Translations under genes and position numbers: made by a program
Source: Acanthamoeba lenticulata
Taxonomy: Eukaryota > Discosea > Longamoebia > Acanthamoebidae
Assembly (NCBI GenBank): GCA_002179805.1
Contig: NAVB01001503.1
Location: forward strand, 1 to 17,739
Length of the DNA: 17,739 bases
Reading direction: 5' to 3'
Notes under the pieces: model-generated
Database searches by the model: none
What the model saw: the letters and a program-made list of their open reading frames with translations, nothing else
Told to the model about the DNA's origin: nothing
Shown here: positions 1 to 9,100 of the stretch, one piece after another
Layout of the letters: the number at the start of each line of letters is the position of its first letter
Numbering within the stretch: position 1 is the stretch's first letter

Positions 1-285
1 GCAATGTCAGGTTCCATGCCCCCACCGCGGAATGGCACGCGCGAACTGGGCTTGTGACCTTGCATACTTGGCAAGTTTGAACGCCAGGCCACGGAAAAAA
101 AGCAGATAGGCCGGGACTATTGGACAAGCAGTGACGGAGCCAACCAGGAGGTTCCGGACATTTATGGAAGCGACTTCCCATTCGCCTAAAAAGCCCCCTG
201 TAAAAAATCTGGGGATAAAGCAGGATCATGGGCTGTGCTGGCTGTTGCTTGGGAGTAGAAGACGATTTTGGCCGCAGATGAGCAC
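1..285. other. Intergenic / 3' flank of the carrier gene
   Basis: No open frame here has conserved features. The minus-strand sequence just below 286 would be the 3' untranslated region of the carrier gene. I see no AATAAA on that strand. The short plus-strand frame at 131-313 has no recognisable motif and I do not consider it a gene. Confidence 0.5.
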
Positions 286-2032
286 TCAGGCCGAACGAGC
301 GAACCGGTTGTAGGCGGCGTTCATCTGCTCCAGCGCGATGAACGTGAGTACCGTGTGCGGGCCCAGACGCAGGAAATACGGCGTGAAGCCTGCAGCAGCA
401 CCACACCACACGGCGCAAGCACGAACAAGCGTCAGAGGCCATGACGTTGTCGTGTCATCACATCACATCACATCACAACACAAAGCGCGTGACGTAGCGA
501 TCAGTCGCTCGGCGCGAGATAAACGCCGGTGCGCCAAGCCACCGCCACTTTGGTAAAGGGAGCCGCAAAAAGAAGAAGGGCACGCGACGCACCCTTCCAC
601 AACGCGGTCACGCCCTCGTTTCGGACGACCTTGGTCAGCACGTCCATCACCCCCGAGTACTCGGGCACACCTGGTGGGTGGTGGGTGGGTTGGTCTCGAC
701 AAAAAAGGAAGAACAGGTGGAGAGTAGCGGCGAAGAAGAAGAAGTAGAACCCACCATTGATGGTCTTCATGGTCTGGATGCGTGTCTTCGTGATGTCGAC
801 CGGGATAGACACGGCAGTCGCCAGGAAGCCTGACGCCAAGCTGGTGACAGACACAAGAAGTAGAAAGAGACAGGAAAAGTAGGTCAGGGTGCTGCGTAAC
901 ATGAAGAGTAGCAAGTAGTGGTTGTAGTAAAATGAACCTGGCGAGGAAGTGGGTGTAGACGTTATCCTCGAGGGGCAGGTTCTTCATAATCACCTGCTTG
1001 GCCTGTGTGTACGTGCCCAGCTGAGCCGCGTTCAGGATCATCGCCCTCGCCACGGTCGGCGTGCCTGCAAGCTCTACGATTTGAGCGTACTGACGAGATG
1101 GAGGAGGAGGAGAAGAAGGACAAGCGTACAGCCGCGCCACATGGCGAGAACGCCCTCCTCACGACAGATGCGGAAGAGGGCGTCAAAGACGTTGCGGTAG
1201 CCGCGCCTCTGCTCGGGCGGCAATCGGCCGTCCGAGGTCATGCGGATGAGCGCCACCTCAGCGGGCGTGCCGATCACGGCACCGAACCCGCCCGCCAGCA
1301 TGCCCGCCAGCAGTTTCTTGTGACGTCGTCATCGTCGTGGAGGACGAGCATCGTTGTCAGCGCCTTGGAGTGGAAGAGAGCAAGAAAGAGGGAAACGCAA
1401 AAGGCCCTTTGGTACCTGGTAGAAGGGAATAGCGACGTTGCCATTGTTGCGCGCTACGAGCCAGTCGTTGATGATGGAGTACATGCCCAGGCGGGCCGTT
1501 GTGTACGTGGCCTGGCGCAGCAGACCAGCCGACAGGCTGTGGTTGCAATAACATGTGCGTTGCACCAACTACACGGTGAGTAGTGGCAGGCCAAGCGGCC
1601 CCTTTGAAGTAAAGGCGCACCCCTTGTAGAGCGACGGGACGCCCTCAGTGCGTGCGATGCTCGTTAGGGCATGGAACGACGTCTTGTGTGCCTTGGCGCC
1701 ACCACCTTCACCGCTCAGTTGCATCCTGAGCGACCCCACAGTAGAATTAAACGACCAAGCTTAATAATCTGAGATTTGAGCACGTGTTCATCCATCGCAC
1801 ACCAATTTGAATTGGCCAACCCAGATTTTCAAGCACAGAGCGAGCAAAGGCTAAATGCATCTCGTGATGGAGCTTGAGGCGTCAAGGCCCACCGTCCAAA
1901 GGGAAAGAAAAGGGAGTCTCACCTCGTTTTGACCAGATCGAGGGGCTGTACGACGCAGGTGGCGAGCATGCCGCTCAACCCACCGAAGAGGAACTGCAAG
2001 CCCTTCCCTGCTTTGCGCTCTCCCGTGGCCAT
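286..2032 (-). CDS. Mitochondrial 2-oxoglutarate/malate carrier (SLC25 family), 8 exons
   Basis: This inner-membrane antiporter exchanges 2-oxoglutarate for malate, as in the malate-aspartate shuttle. Exons on the minus strand are 1923-2032, 1621-1725, 1416-1536, 1130-1316, 938-1064, 755-840, 593-670 and 286-389, giving 918 bases and 305 residues (human SLC25A11 has 314). All three mitochondrial carrier signatures are visible: PLDLVK at residues 30-35, PAEVALIR at 130-137 and PVDITKTR at 230-237. Stretches specific to the oxoglutarate carrier are LSAGLLRQATYTT, TPAEVALIRM, DGRLP.EQRRGY and the C-terminal LGPHTVLTFI. The start ATG at 2032 begins MATGERKAGKG, just before the first carrier helix. 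There is no separate presequence, as is usual for this family. The last exon lies beyond a 203-base intron; reading on without splicing gives a false C-terminus. Subfamily assignment is from remembered family sequence and looks strong. Confidence 0.93.
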
Positions 2033-2312
2033 CTCAGTGTATTGTTCTCCTTGAGTGAGTGTTCGCGAAGCTCTTGGCAGGCAGTGAAAAACCACCCGCG
2101 TAACGAACTGGGAATGATAGGAATGCCAGCGAGAGGACAGAGATGGCGCCGTTTACTTCTTCTCGGGGCGGAGGAAAGCTGAACAAAGTATATACAAGGT
2201 GGAGAGGGCATTCCCTCGCCGATCCAAGTCATCCAACCCGAGCAACCGCTTCCAAGGCGTTGAGCATTTTAACGAGAGATAGAGGGAAGGAACCAGCGAT
2301 TTCGTCGCGCTC
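2033..2312. other. Intergenic: carrier promoter and 3' flank of the RING-like gene
   Basis: This 280-base gap separates the start of the carrier gene from the stop of the next minus-strand gene. It holds the candidate TATA element described separately. I see no conserved open frame in it. Confidence 0.5.
2189..2194 (-). promoter_or_regulatory. Candidate TATA box of the carrier gene
   Basis: The minus strand reads CCTTGTATATACTTTG around this site, about 157 bases upstream of the carrier ATG at 2032. TATATA is rare in this GC-rich flank. A start about 30 bases downstream would leave a leader of roughly 125 bases. The position is plausible but nothing else confirms it. Confidence 0.35.
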
Positions 2313-3012
2313 TCACGTGGCAGTCGCGGGGAGCAGTCTAACGATGTCGCGGGCGCAAAACTCGGCCTTGCACAGCGGCTGTTGGTGGAACCAACCAACC
2401 AAACATGGAAACGGACAACATCACCGATGAGTGTCCTCCGTATAATGAGAGATTGCTACTAGAACGGATGACGTACGCATTTGGCGCGGTAGCGTCCCTT
2501 CTGCTTCATCACAGAGTTGGTGCCTTGCCACAAAGCCTTTCCAACGCAGCCAAAGCACAGAGCAAAGTCCTTGCAGTTGCACACGTGACCTGAAGAGGAA
2601 GGTTCAATGTGGCTGCTCGTGTTTAGGGGAACAATGAGGAACACATACCTTCGCATGGGAAGTTCTCACAGCGGCACAACCCTGCACCAAGCCATCAACA
2701 ATAAGCCACCTCAGCAGGCGTGGTAGGAAAGAGGGAGAGGATGGGGGGGGGGGAAGGGGAATGTGTACTCTTGAGGGTGCACCGGTCGGTAAGCTTGTCC
2801 GTGCACACGAAGCAGGTAACCTCCTCGGGGGTTTCGGCGTTTTGAGGCGTGGTGGGGGCGGTAGGGGTGGCTACTCGTTGCACGCGTGCTCTCTTTGCCA
2901 GTTCCTTCTTGAACTCGTCCCAGGTTTGCTTTTCCTTGGGTACCGTTCCGCTGGTCTGATAGAAGTAATCGCCACCTTGTGGCCCGCCTCCTTCACATAG
3001 CATGTAAGCCAT
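2313..3012 (-). CDS. Small atypical RING-like zinc-binding protein, 4 exons
   Basis: Exons on the minus strand are 2769-3012, 2649-2681, 2477-2589 and 2313-2378, giving 456 bases and 151 residues. Phases match at all three junctions. Residues 1-65 are polar, with a charged helix around WDEFKKELAKRARVQRV. The rest is a cysteine-rich zinc-binding domain: C67-x2-C70, C78, C83-x-C85, C91-x2-H94-x-C96-x-C98, C104-x2-C107, then C130-x2-C133 and C138. The CPLC pair at 130-133 and the paired spacing resemble a RING, which would suggest a ubiquitin ligase. However, the middle CRCENFPCEGHVCNC stretch carries extra cysteines and is not a canonical C3HC4 pattern. The start is taken at the ATG at 3012; the frame is open further upstream but offers only a TTG. 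I do not recognise the family. Confidence 0.7.
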
Positions 3013-3399
3013 CTTGTTCTCCTCCTCGGCGTTCTCTTCCTCGGTCCTACTTCGTGTTGAAGCTTCCTCTCCCGCTCCACGCCTTTTTCTTTTCTTTTGA
3101 GGAAACTTGCCGGGCACCACGACGAACAAAAGTCTGCGCAGTTTTTGTCCAACATTTCTCAGAAGCCCTTTATTTTTTTCTGAATTGTCTTCTTGCGAAC
3201 CACTACTCGCGCCAAAACCGGAGTGCCCCGTTCACCAAAAGGACCTTCTTTGCGCCCCAAGAAGAGGAGGAAGATGGGGGTGGCTTGGAAAGGATTCTAA
3301 ATTCCTTTCAGAGTTGCTCTGCGGTACAAGTGGAAAAAGGTGGTAGAAGGAAGAGGGCTGCAAAAGCTCCTCCGGAGGGTCGAGCGACTTGTCGGCGCT
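3013..3399. other. Intergenic: pyruvate kinase 3' flank and RING-like gene promoter
   Basis: This 387-base gap lies between the RING-like gene start and the pyruvate kinase stop. The minus strand carries AATAAA at 3169-3174, about 226 bases beyond the pyruvate kinase stop. It could be a polyadenylation signal for that gene or a TATA-like element for the next one. A purine-rich stretch (plus-strand pyrimidines) spans about 3050-3105. No conserved open frame is seen. Confidence 0.4.
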
Positions 3400-5415
3400 C
3401 TACTCGGGGACCTGGCGGACCTGGAACATGTTGGTGGCTCCCGACGTGCCCTCGAGGAAGCCCGACGTGATGACCACGTAGTCGTCTGCATGAAGACCAC
3501 AGCGCCATCAGCATCAGCTTGCCACGACACGAACCAAAGAGATGTGACACGTACGCGCTTTCACGATCTTGAGGTCGTCCCTGGCATACCGGATGGCGCG
3601 CTCGATGACCTGGTCGGTACCCTTCATCGACTCCACGACAAACGGGATACAGCCTCGCGAGATCTGAATCTGGCGCTCCACACTATAAACCACCAACGCA
3701 CCAACTCAGCTCGTGTTCCTGTGATGTGACGCTGCTGGAGATGAAGGTGAAGATGGAGACGTACTGATGGTTGGAGGTGACACAAAGAATGGGACACGAA
3801 GGCCTGTACTTGGAGACGAGACGGGCCGTGTTGCCAGTCTCAGTGAGGCAGACGATGGCGGTGGCGTTGATATCCCACGAGGACTTGACCGACGACGAGG
3901 CGATGGTGTCCGGAACGGAGATCGGGGGCGCAACGACCAACTCACGAATCTTGCGGTAGAGCGCGCGGTAGTCGATGTCCGACTCGGCCTGGTAGCAGAT
4001 CTGGGCCATCATCTCCACAGCCTCCACGGGGTACTTGCCCGCGGCGGTCTCGCCCGACAACATCACGCAGTCGGAGCCGTCGAACACGGCGTTAGCCACG
4101 TCGGTGGCCTCGGCTCGGGTCGGACGGGGGTTCTGGATCATCGACTCGAGCATCTGGGTGGCCGTGATGACCGGCTTGCCGACCGAGTTGCACTTGGTGA
4201 TCATCATCTTTTGGGCGGTGGCCACCTTCTTGATGGGGATCTGGACACCCAGATCACCGCGGGCCACCATGACGCCGTCGGACTCCTCAACGATCTCGTC
4301 AAAGTTGTCCAGACCCTCCTGGCTCTCAATCTTGGAGATAATCATGACCTTGGACTCCTTGACACCGGGGAGCGCGCGGATCGCGCGGACGTCGTCAGCC
4401 TTACGGATGAACGACGCGGCAATGAAGTCGACCTCTTGCTGCACGACGATCAAAAAGGCACACATGAGCACCAAGAACGACAGAGGGGGACACAAAGCGT
4501 GGTAACGAACCTGGATGCCGAACTCAATGTCCTTGATGTCCTTGTCAGTCACAGCAGGCAAATCAACCACCACGCCGGGCAAGTTGACGTTCTTGTTCTC
4601 GCCCATGGTGCCTATTGGATAGCAGCAGAGTCGGCAACAAAAAACAAAAGAGAAAAAGAGCGCCAAAATAAAGGATAAAAATAACAAGAACGTACCAGAG
4701 TTCTCGGCCTTGGATTCAATCCAGCCGTTGTCCAACACCTTGAGCACAACGAAGGCGAGCAGACCGTCACCCACCAGAATGCGATCGCCCGGAACGACGT
4801 GCTGTAACGAAACAGATACAGTGCTGTCAGATCGTGTAGATGATGAAAATCAGATCAGATTAGAGTGCACACACCTTGGCGATGTTAAGCCACGAAAGGG
4901 CGCCAAACTTATCATCACCGAGGAAGCCCTCCTCAGGAACCCAGGTGTAAGTGTCGCCTACGTTGAACTTGACCTGCGGTAAAAGCGTTGTTAGCGTTTA
5001 GCACACTCGATCTAACAGGATCGTGACGAGGCAAGCATACCTCCTTCCTGCCGTCCCTGTACTTGCCCGTTCTGATTTCAGGACCCTTGGTGTCCAGCAT
5101 GAGACCGCAGGTGTGGCCGGTGGCCTTGGACGCCGCGCGCACGTTCTGGATGACGCTGGCGTGGTACTCGTAGCTGCCGTGCGAAAAGTTGAGGCGAGCC
5201 ACACTCATGCCGTTCTTCAAGAGCTCGGACAAGATCTCGACGTTGTTGGTGGCAGGACCAACGGTACAGATGATCTGCGAGCGAACGTTCACAGGGTTGA
5301 AGGGGGCCTCCTCCTTCTGCTGCAGCGAATTCTTGAGTGAGCGCTTGATGCTCTGGCCAGGCGCCATGGTCTTATACTGGGCCTTGGCCGAGTGGGGAAG
5401 AGGCACGTTCAACAT
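3400..5415 (-). CDS. Pyruvate kinase, 7 coding exons
   Basis: Pyruvate kinase converts phosphoenolpyruvate and ADP to pyruvate and ATP, the last step of glycolysis, in the cytosol. Coding exons on the minus strand are 5041-5415, 4875-4973, 4696-4801, 4511-4611, 3765-4438, 3555-3682 and 3400-3485, giving 1569 bases and 522 residues, normal for the family. Visible motifs are VARLNFSHG (R74, N76, S78), [11 protein letters not shown] at 107-117, the catalytic lysine K263 in IISKIE, the metal ligands E265 and D289 in MVARGDLG, and [18 protein letters not shown]113 matches the glutamate (Glu117 of rabbit muscle enzyme) typical of potassium-dependent enzymes. The ATG at 5415 lies one base after a clear acceptor, and its frame hits a stop upstream without another ATG. 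A second in-frame Met at residue 17 is an alternative start. No targeting peptide is evident. Confidence 0.95.
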
Positions 5416-5416
5416 C

Positions 5417-5627
5417 CTGTAGAGAGAGAGAGGCCAAATTGAACACACGAGTCAGTTTGAGTCGCGTTGACGGCGTGGCTCTTCATGCTCAATCACGCAA
5501 GGCAAAGACCCTCAAGAGTGATTACACGATCTTGCGTGTAGCACGCCAAGATCGGGAGCGCCTCCCGAAGAAGGAGTCTCTTTAAAGAAAAGAAAACAAG
5601 GGTAGAGCATGGATTTGATTGACTCAC
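5417..5627 (-). other. Intron in the 5' untranslated leader of pyruvate kinase
   Basis: The minus strand has a strong donor (CAG then GTGAGT at 5627) and an acceptor (TCTACAG at 5417). The acceptor leaves only one base before the ATG at 5415. The enclosed 211 bases form the longest intron in the window. A leader exon would end at 5628 and extend to about 5700-5800. Leader introns are common in highly expressed genes, but this one has no transcript support here. Confidence 0.6.
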
Positions 5628-5754
5628 CTGAGATGAGTGTGTAGTGATGTGTGGAGTAAGGCGTGAAGGTGAGGACAAGGCACTAGATGTGTGGCCGGTT
5701 GCCGAAGGAGCAGACCGGTCTAGACTTTGTGCGGACACCCCGAAAAGTCCGCCG

Positions 5755-6113
5755 TTACGCGTAAGACTTTGTCACGCAACCGCCACGAGCCTTCATCAAG
5801 CCTCTCTCCATTGGCCTGCCGGACTTCTTGTCTTGGGTGGCGAAATGCATGGACGCCATGACGACCACCACACAGGCCATGATCTCATCAACAAGGCTCC
5901 ACGATGGAAGAGGATCAGACTCCAAGCCACGCACGCAAAGGTCAGGATGTTTTGGCCACCAGCATGGCAAATAATTGATTAGCAAAAAACAAGAGCGGCT
6001 CCCTTCTGCGGCCTCGTGGAGATGGTCCATAACACCGACAACTCCTGCGTCACGGGGCTTGCTAGCACGCACGCGTGCTTGGCCCACGTGTACTTGTTGT
6101 ACAACCCAGTCCC
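5755..6113. other. Intergenic: pyruvate kinase promoter region and 3' flank of the large gene
   Basis: The gap between the likely leader exon of pyruvate kinase and the stop of the large gene is about 350 bases. It should contain the pyruvate kinase promoter. I see no clear TATA box. A 41-codon minus-strand frame beginning MACVVVVMASMHF ends at 5755. It has no recognised motif and I leave it uncalled. An AT-rich patch lies at 5966-5992. Confidence 0.4.
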
Positions 6114-9100
6114 TCAGTCGCCGCTCTGGTAGAGCGAGGGCGCTGGGGCTGCTGGCGGTCGGCCTGCTGCCGTCGGGATGGGCATGGCCGCGGCGTTGCC
6201 GCGGCGCTTGCGCTCGCGCTCCTTCTGCTGGATCTGCTGCTCCTGGAGGTCGCGCAGCTGCCACTTGAGCTCGTTGTACAGCACGAGCGAGTACTGCTTG
6301 CGGAAGTGGAACTTGCGCTTGTAGATCACCACGCCCACGATGGCCAGCAGCGGTCCGACCCACGTCGGCGCCACCACCTCTTCCTCCTCACCGGCCTCCT
6401 CGCCGCTGCCCTCACGCTGCTGCTCGGAGACCGTCTCGATCTCGCCCTCACGAGGGCCGGCGGCGGCGGCCTCGACCGTGTCGGCCTCATCGTCAGCGGC
6501 CTGTCGGACCCGCCCCTGCCGATCGCCACGGAGGCTGTCGCTGGTGACCCGCTCCAGGACGCCCCGAGAGGCGCCGCCTTCGGCCGGCTTGGGCGTGGGC
6601 GTCACCTGCCTCGGCTTGGCCGAGCCGATGATGATGTCGCGGTCGGCGGCCGCCTCGCGCCGTCGCGTCTGGTCCTGTCCGGCGTCCGACGCGAAGCGGC
6701 GCGGCTGGCCCGGCGAGAAGGTGCTGGCCAACAGCGGACTCCTGCTCCCGCCCACGATGCCGTCAGCCCAACATGGTCATGCGTGCGTGTGTGCCGTGCG
6801 CGTGTGCAGTGCGCGCGCGTGTGGCATCGCGCGTACGATTTGGCGGGCCGTTCATGCTCAGCCTGGAGGGCCTTCTTGAGCTCCTCGCGGATCTTGCGGG
6901 GAATGACGCACGGCGAGTGGTCCTTGTCCACCATCTGGGCCAGGCCGCCGCGCAGGCGTGAGCGCGTGAGCGCCTTCATGAAGAGGACGACGAGCACGAG
7001 AGGAGCCGGCACACATACCTCGGCGATCTGGGAGAAGATGGAGGCGATGAGGGCCGTGTCCTCGGGGCACTCGCGCTCGGCCACGGCCTCGATCAGCGCG
7101 TCCTTGACGGACCCGATGGGCACCTCCATGTTGTCCTCGAACATCATCTGGATGAAGCCGCTCAGCTTGCCCAGCACGAACCGCAGCGCCAGCTCTGCCA
7201 GAGACACGAACACGCACAAGCCGTCATGAAGACGTCGAAAGAGTGAACGACGTCGTCCTCTTCATCATGTTGTTGTTGTTGTTGTTTAGGTCTTTTCGTG
7301 TACCGTCGTTGGTGGTCTCCTCGAGGAAGACGTCCATGAAGTAGAACTCGGAGTAGACGTGCGGGATCTGCGCCTTGAGCAGCACGTACTGAATCACCGC
7401 GATCGTGTCGTCGAATCCCGCCTCCAGCTTCACCCTGCATTATAATTTAATTTTGTTTTGTATTTTAATATTTTTTTATTTAATTATGATTGTTAATTGG
7501 GTCCGTACTTGCCGCGGTGGTACTGGTCGGCCTCGGCCACGACGTCGTTGAAGACTTCCCGCAGCAGCTGCGCGAAGAGAGAGCCAATCAGAGTCACTCA
7601 CAAAAGTTGATGCCGCAGACATGAAGGGGGGAAGGAGCGCATACGCGGGCTTTGGTGTAGGGCGAGTGCAGCCGCGAGAGCTGCTTGATGGCCTCGATCT
7701 GGGGCGCATAGGGCTGCGGCACGCCCGACAGGCGCCACTCGTCCGGCGCGCCCAAGTCCTGCGTGTCAATAAAAAATGAAAATTAAAACAAATGGATAAA
7801 CAATAAATGTCGACAGACGTACCTCGAGGGTGAGATGCTGGAAGGAGGCCATCTTCTTGGAGATGAAGCTGTTCTTGTGGGTGTGGTTGGCCTTGATGCG
7901 CTCGAACAGCACCTCGTAGAGCAGCGGGAACAGCACGTCGCCCGCCACAGCCTCCTGTCCGTCCCGAGAGGAGAGCGTCCGGCCGTGAGCCAACGAGGAA
8001 GAACAGCTTCAAGACCAAGAGGACGAGGAGGACGACAAGGGCGAGGTGAAGGACCTTCATCTCGAAGAAGGAGAGGTCGTCGGCGAGGTTGACGAGGAAG
8101 TCGAGGAGGAACTTGATGAAGAGCTTCACGTCGCTCACGGCCGCGGAGAGGGCCGAGCTCGAGTGGCGGCTGGTCGAGTACCGTCGCGCAAAGGCCTGCT
8201 TGTAGTAGTGCAGCACATCTGTCGCACGTCCCCAACACGCACACGAACACGCACACACGCGCGCCCGGCCCGTGTGTGAGTCACGCACACACGCGCATGG
8301 CACGCGCGCGCGCGTACCGGCAAACGGGCCGCGCTCATCGGCGAGCATGCGCTTGAAGTCCTCGGCGCTGCACTGCCACCCCTGCGGTTGCCTGTCGTCG
8401 CCAACGACGAGCGGCGCGCTGCGGTGAGCTCACCTCACCCCAGCTGAGCCAGAGACAGAAAGCGCGCGTACTGGATGGACTCCTCGCGGGAGAGGAGGGA
8501 CGGGCGCCGTTTGATCTGCGTCGTGTCGACAAGATCTGAGTCGTCGGCGTCCGATCCGGACAGGTCCAGCTTCACCTGATTTATCAAAATCAATTAATTA
8601 ATTAATTTAAAAAAAAGAATAAGGAAAATGTGGGTGGGTACGTCTTGGAGGCCAGAGAGGTCCTCGTCGGCCATGCTAAAGGCCCCTTCCCGGTCCTCCC
8701 TGTCGCTGTCGTCCGATTCCTCCTCTGATGGCGATCATCATGAGCATCATCAATCGGCGCTGTCAGGTGAGATCTTTGGGGGGAGAGCGCGGTACCGTCG
8801 TCTCGGTAGACCGGCCACAGGAGGTAGTTCTTGACCGTGTCCAGGTCCGGCAGCAGCAGGTCGCTCACGATCGGCTGCCACTCGTCTCTGCTCGCCCCCG
8901 GCCATAAATTAACAAAAAAAAGGAAAAGAAAAGAATCAATTATAATTAAATAATAATAAGAAGAAGAATAAGAAGAAAAGGGCTTTTACCCGTCGCCTTC
9001 GCCAAAGGTCTCGTCGGGGAGGTTGATGCACTCCTCGTTCTGGAGGCGCACCTCGCTGCTCAGCGCCTCGAGGACGACCTCGATCCGTGGCCGCTGTCAT

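Noticed and set aside
463..592. Unspliced C-terminus of the carrier gene
   Set aside because: Read-through gives a sequence unlike any carrier. Splicing to 389 restores the expected FTPY.LRLGPHTVLTF ending.
2695..3129. N-terminal extension of the RING-like protein
   Set aside because: The extension depends on a TTG start. The first ATG in frame is at 3012.
3767..4678. Plus-strand open frame of 303 codons
   Set aside because: It mirrors the main pyruvate kinase exons and runs through two introns; the minus-strand protein is unmistakable.
6075..7229. Plus-strand open frame of 384 codons
   Set aside because: It is antisense to the VPS9 and C-terminal exons, crosses several introns, and its Leu/Arg/Ala-rich translation has no motif. 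GC-rich coding DNA commonly leaves such antisense frames.
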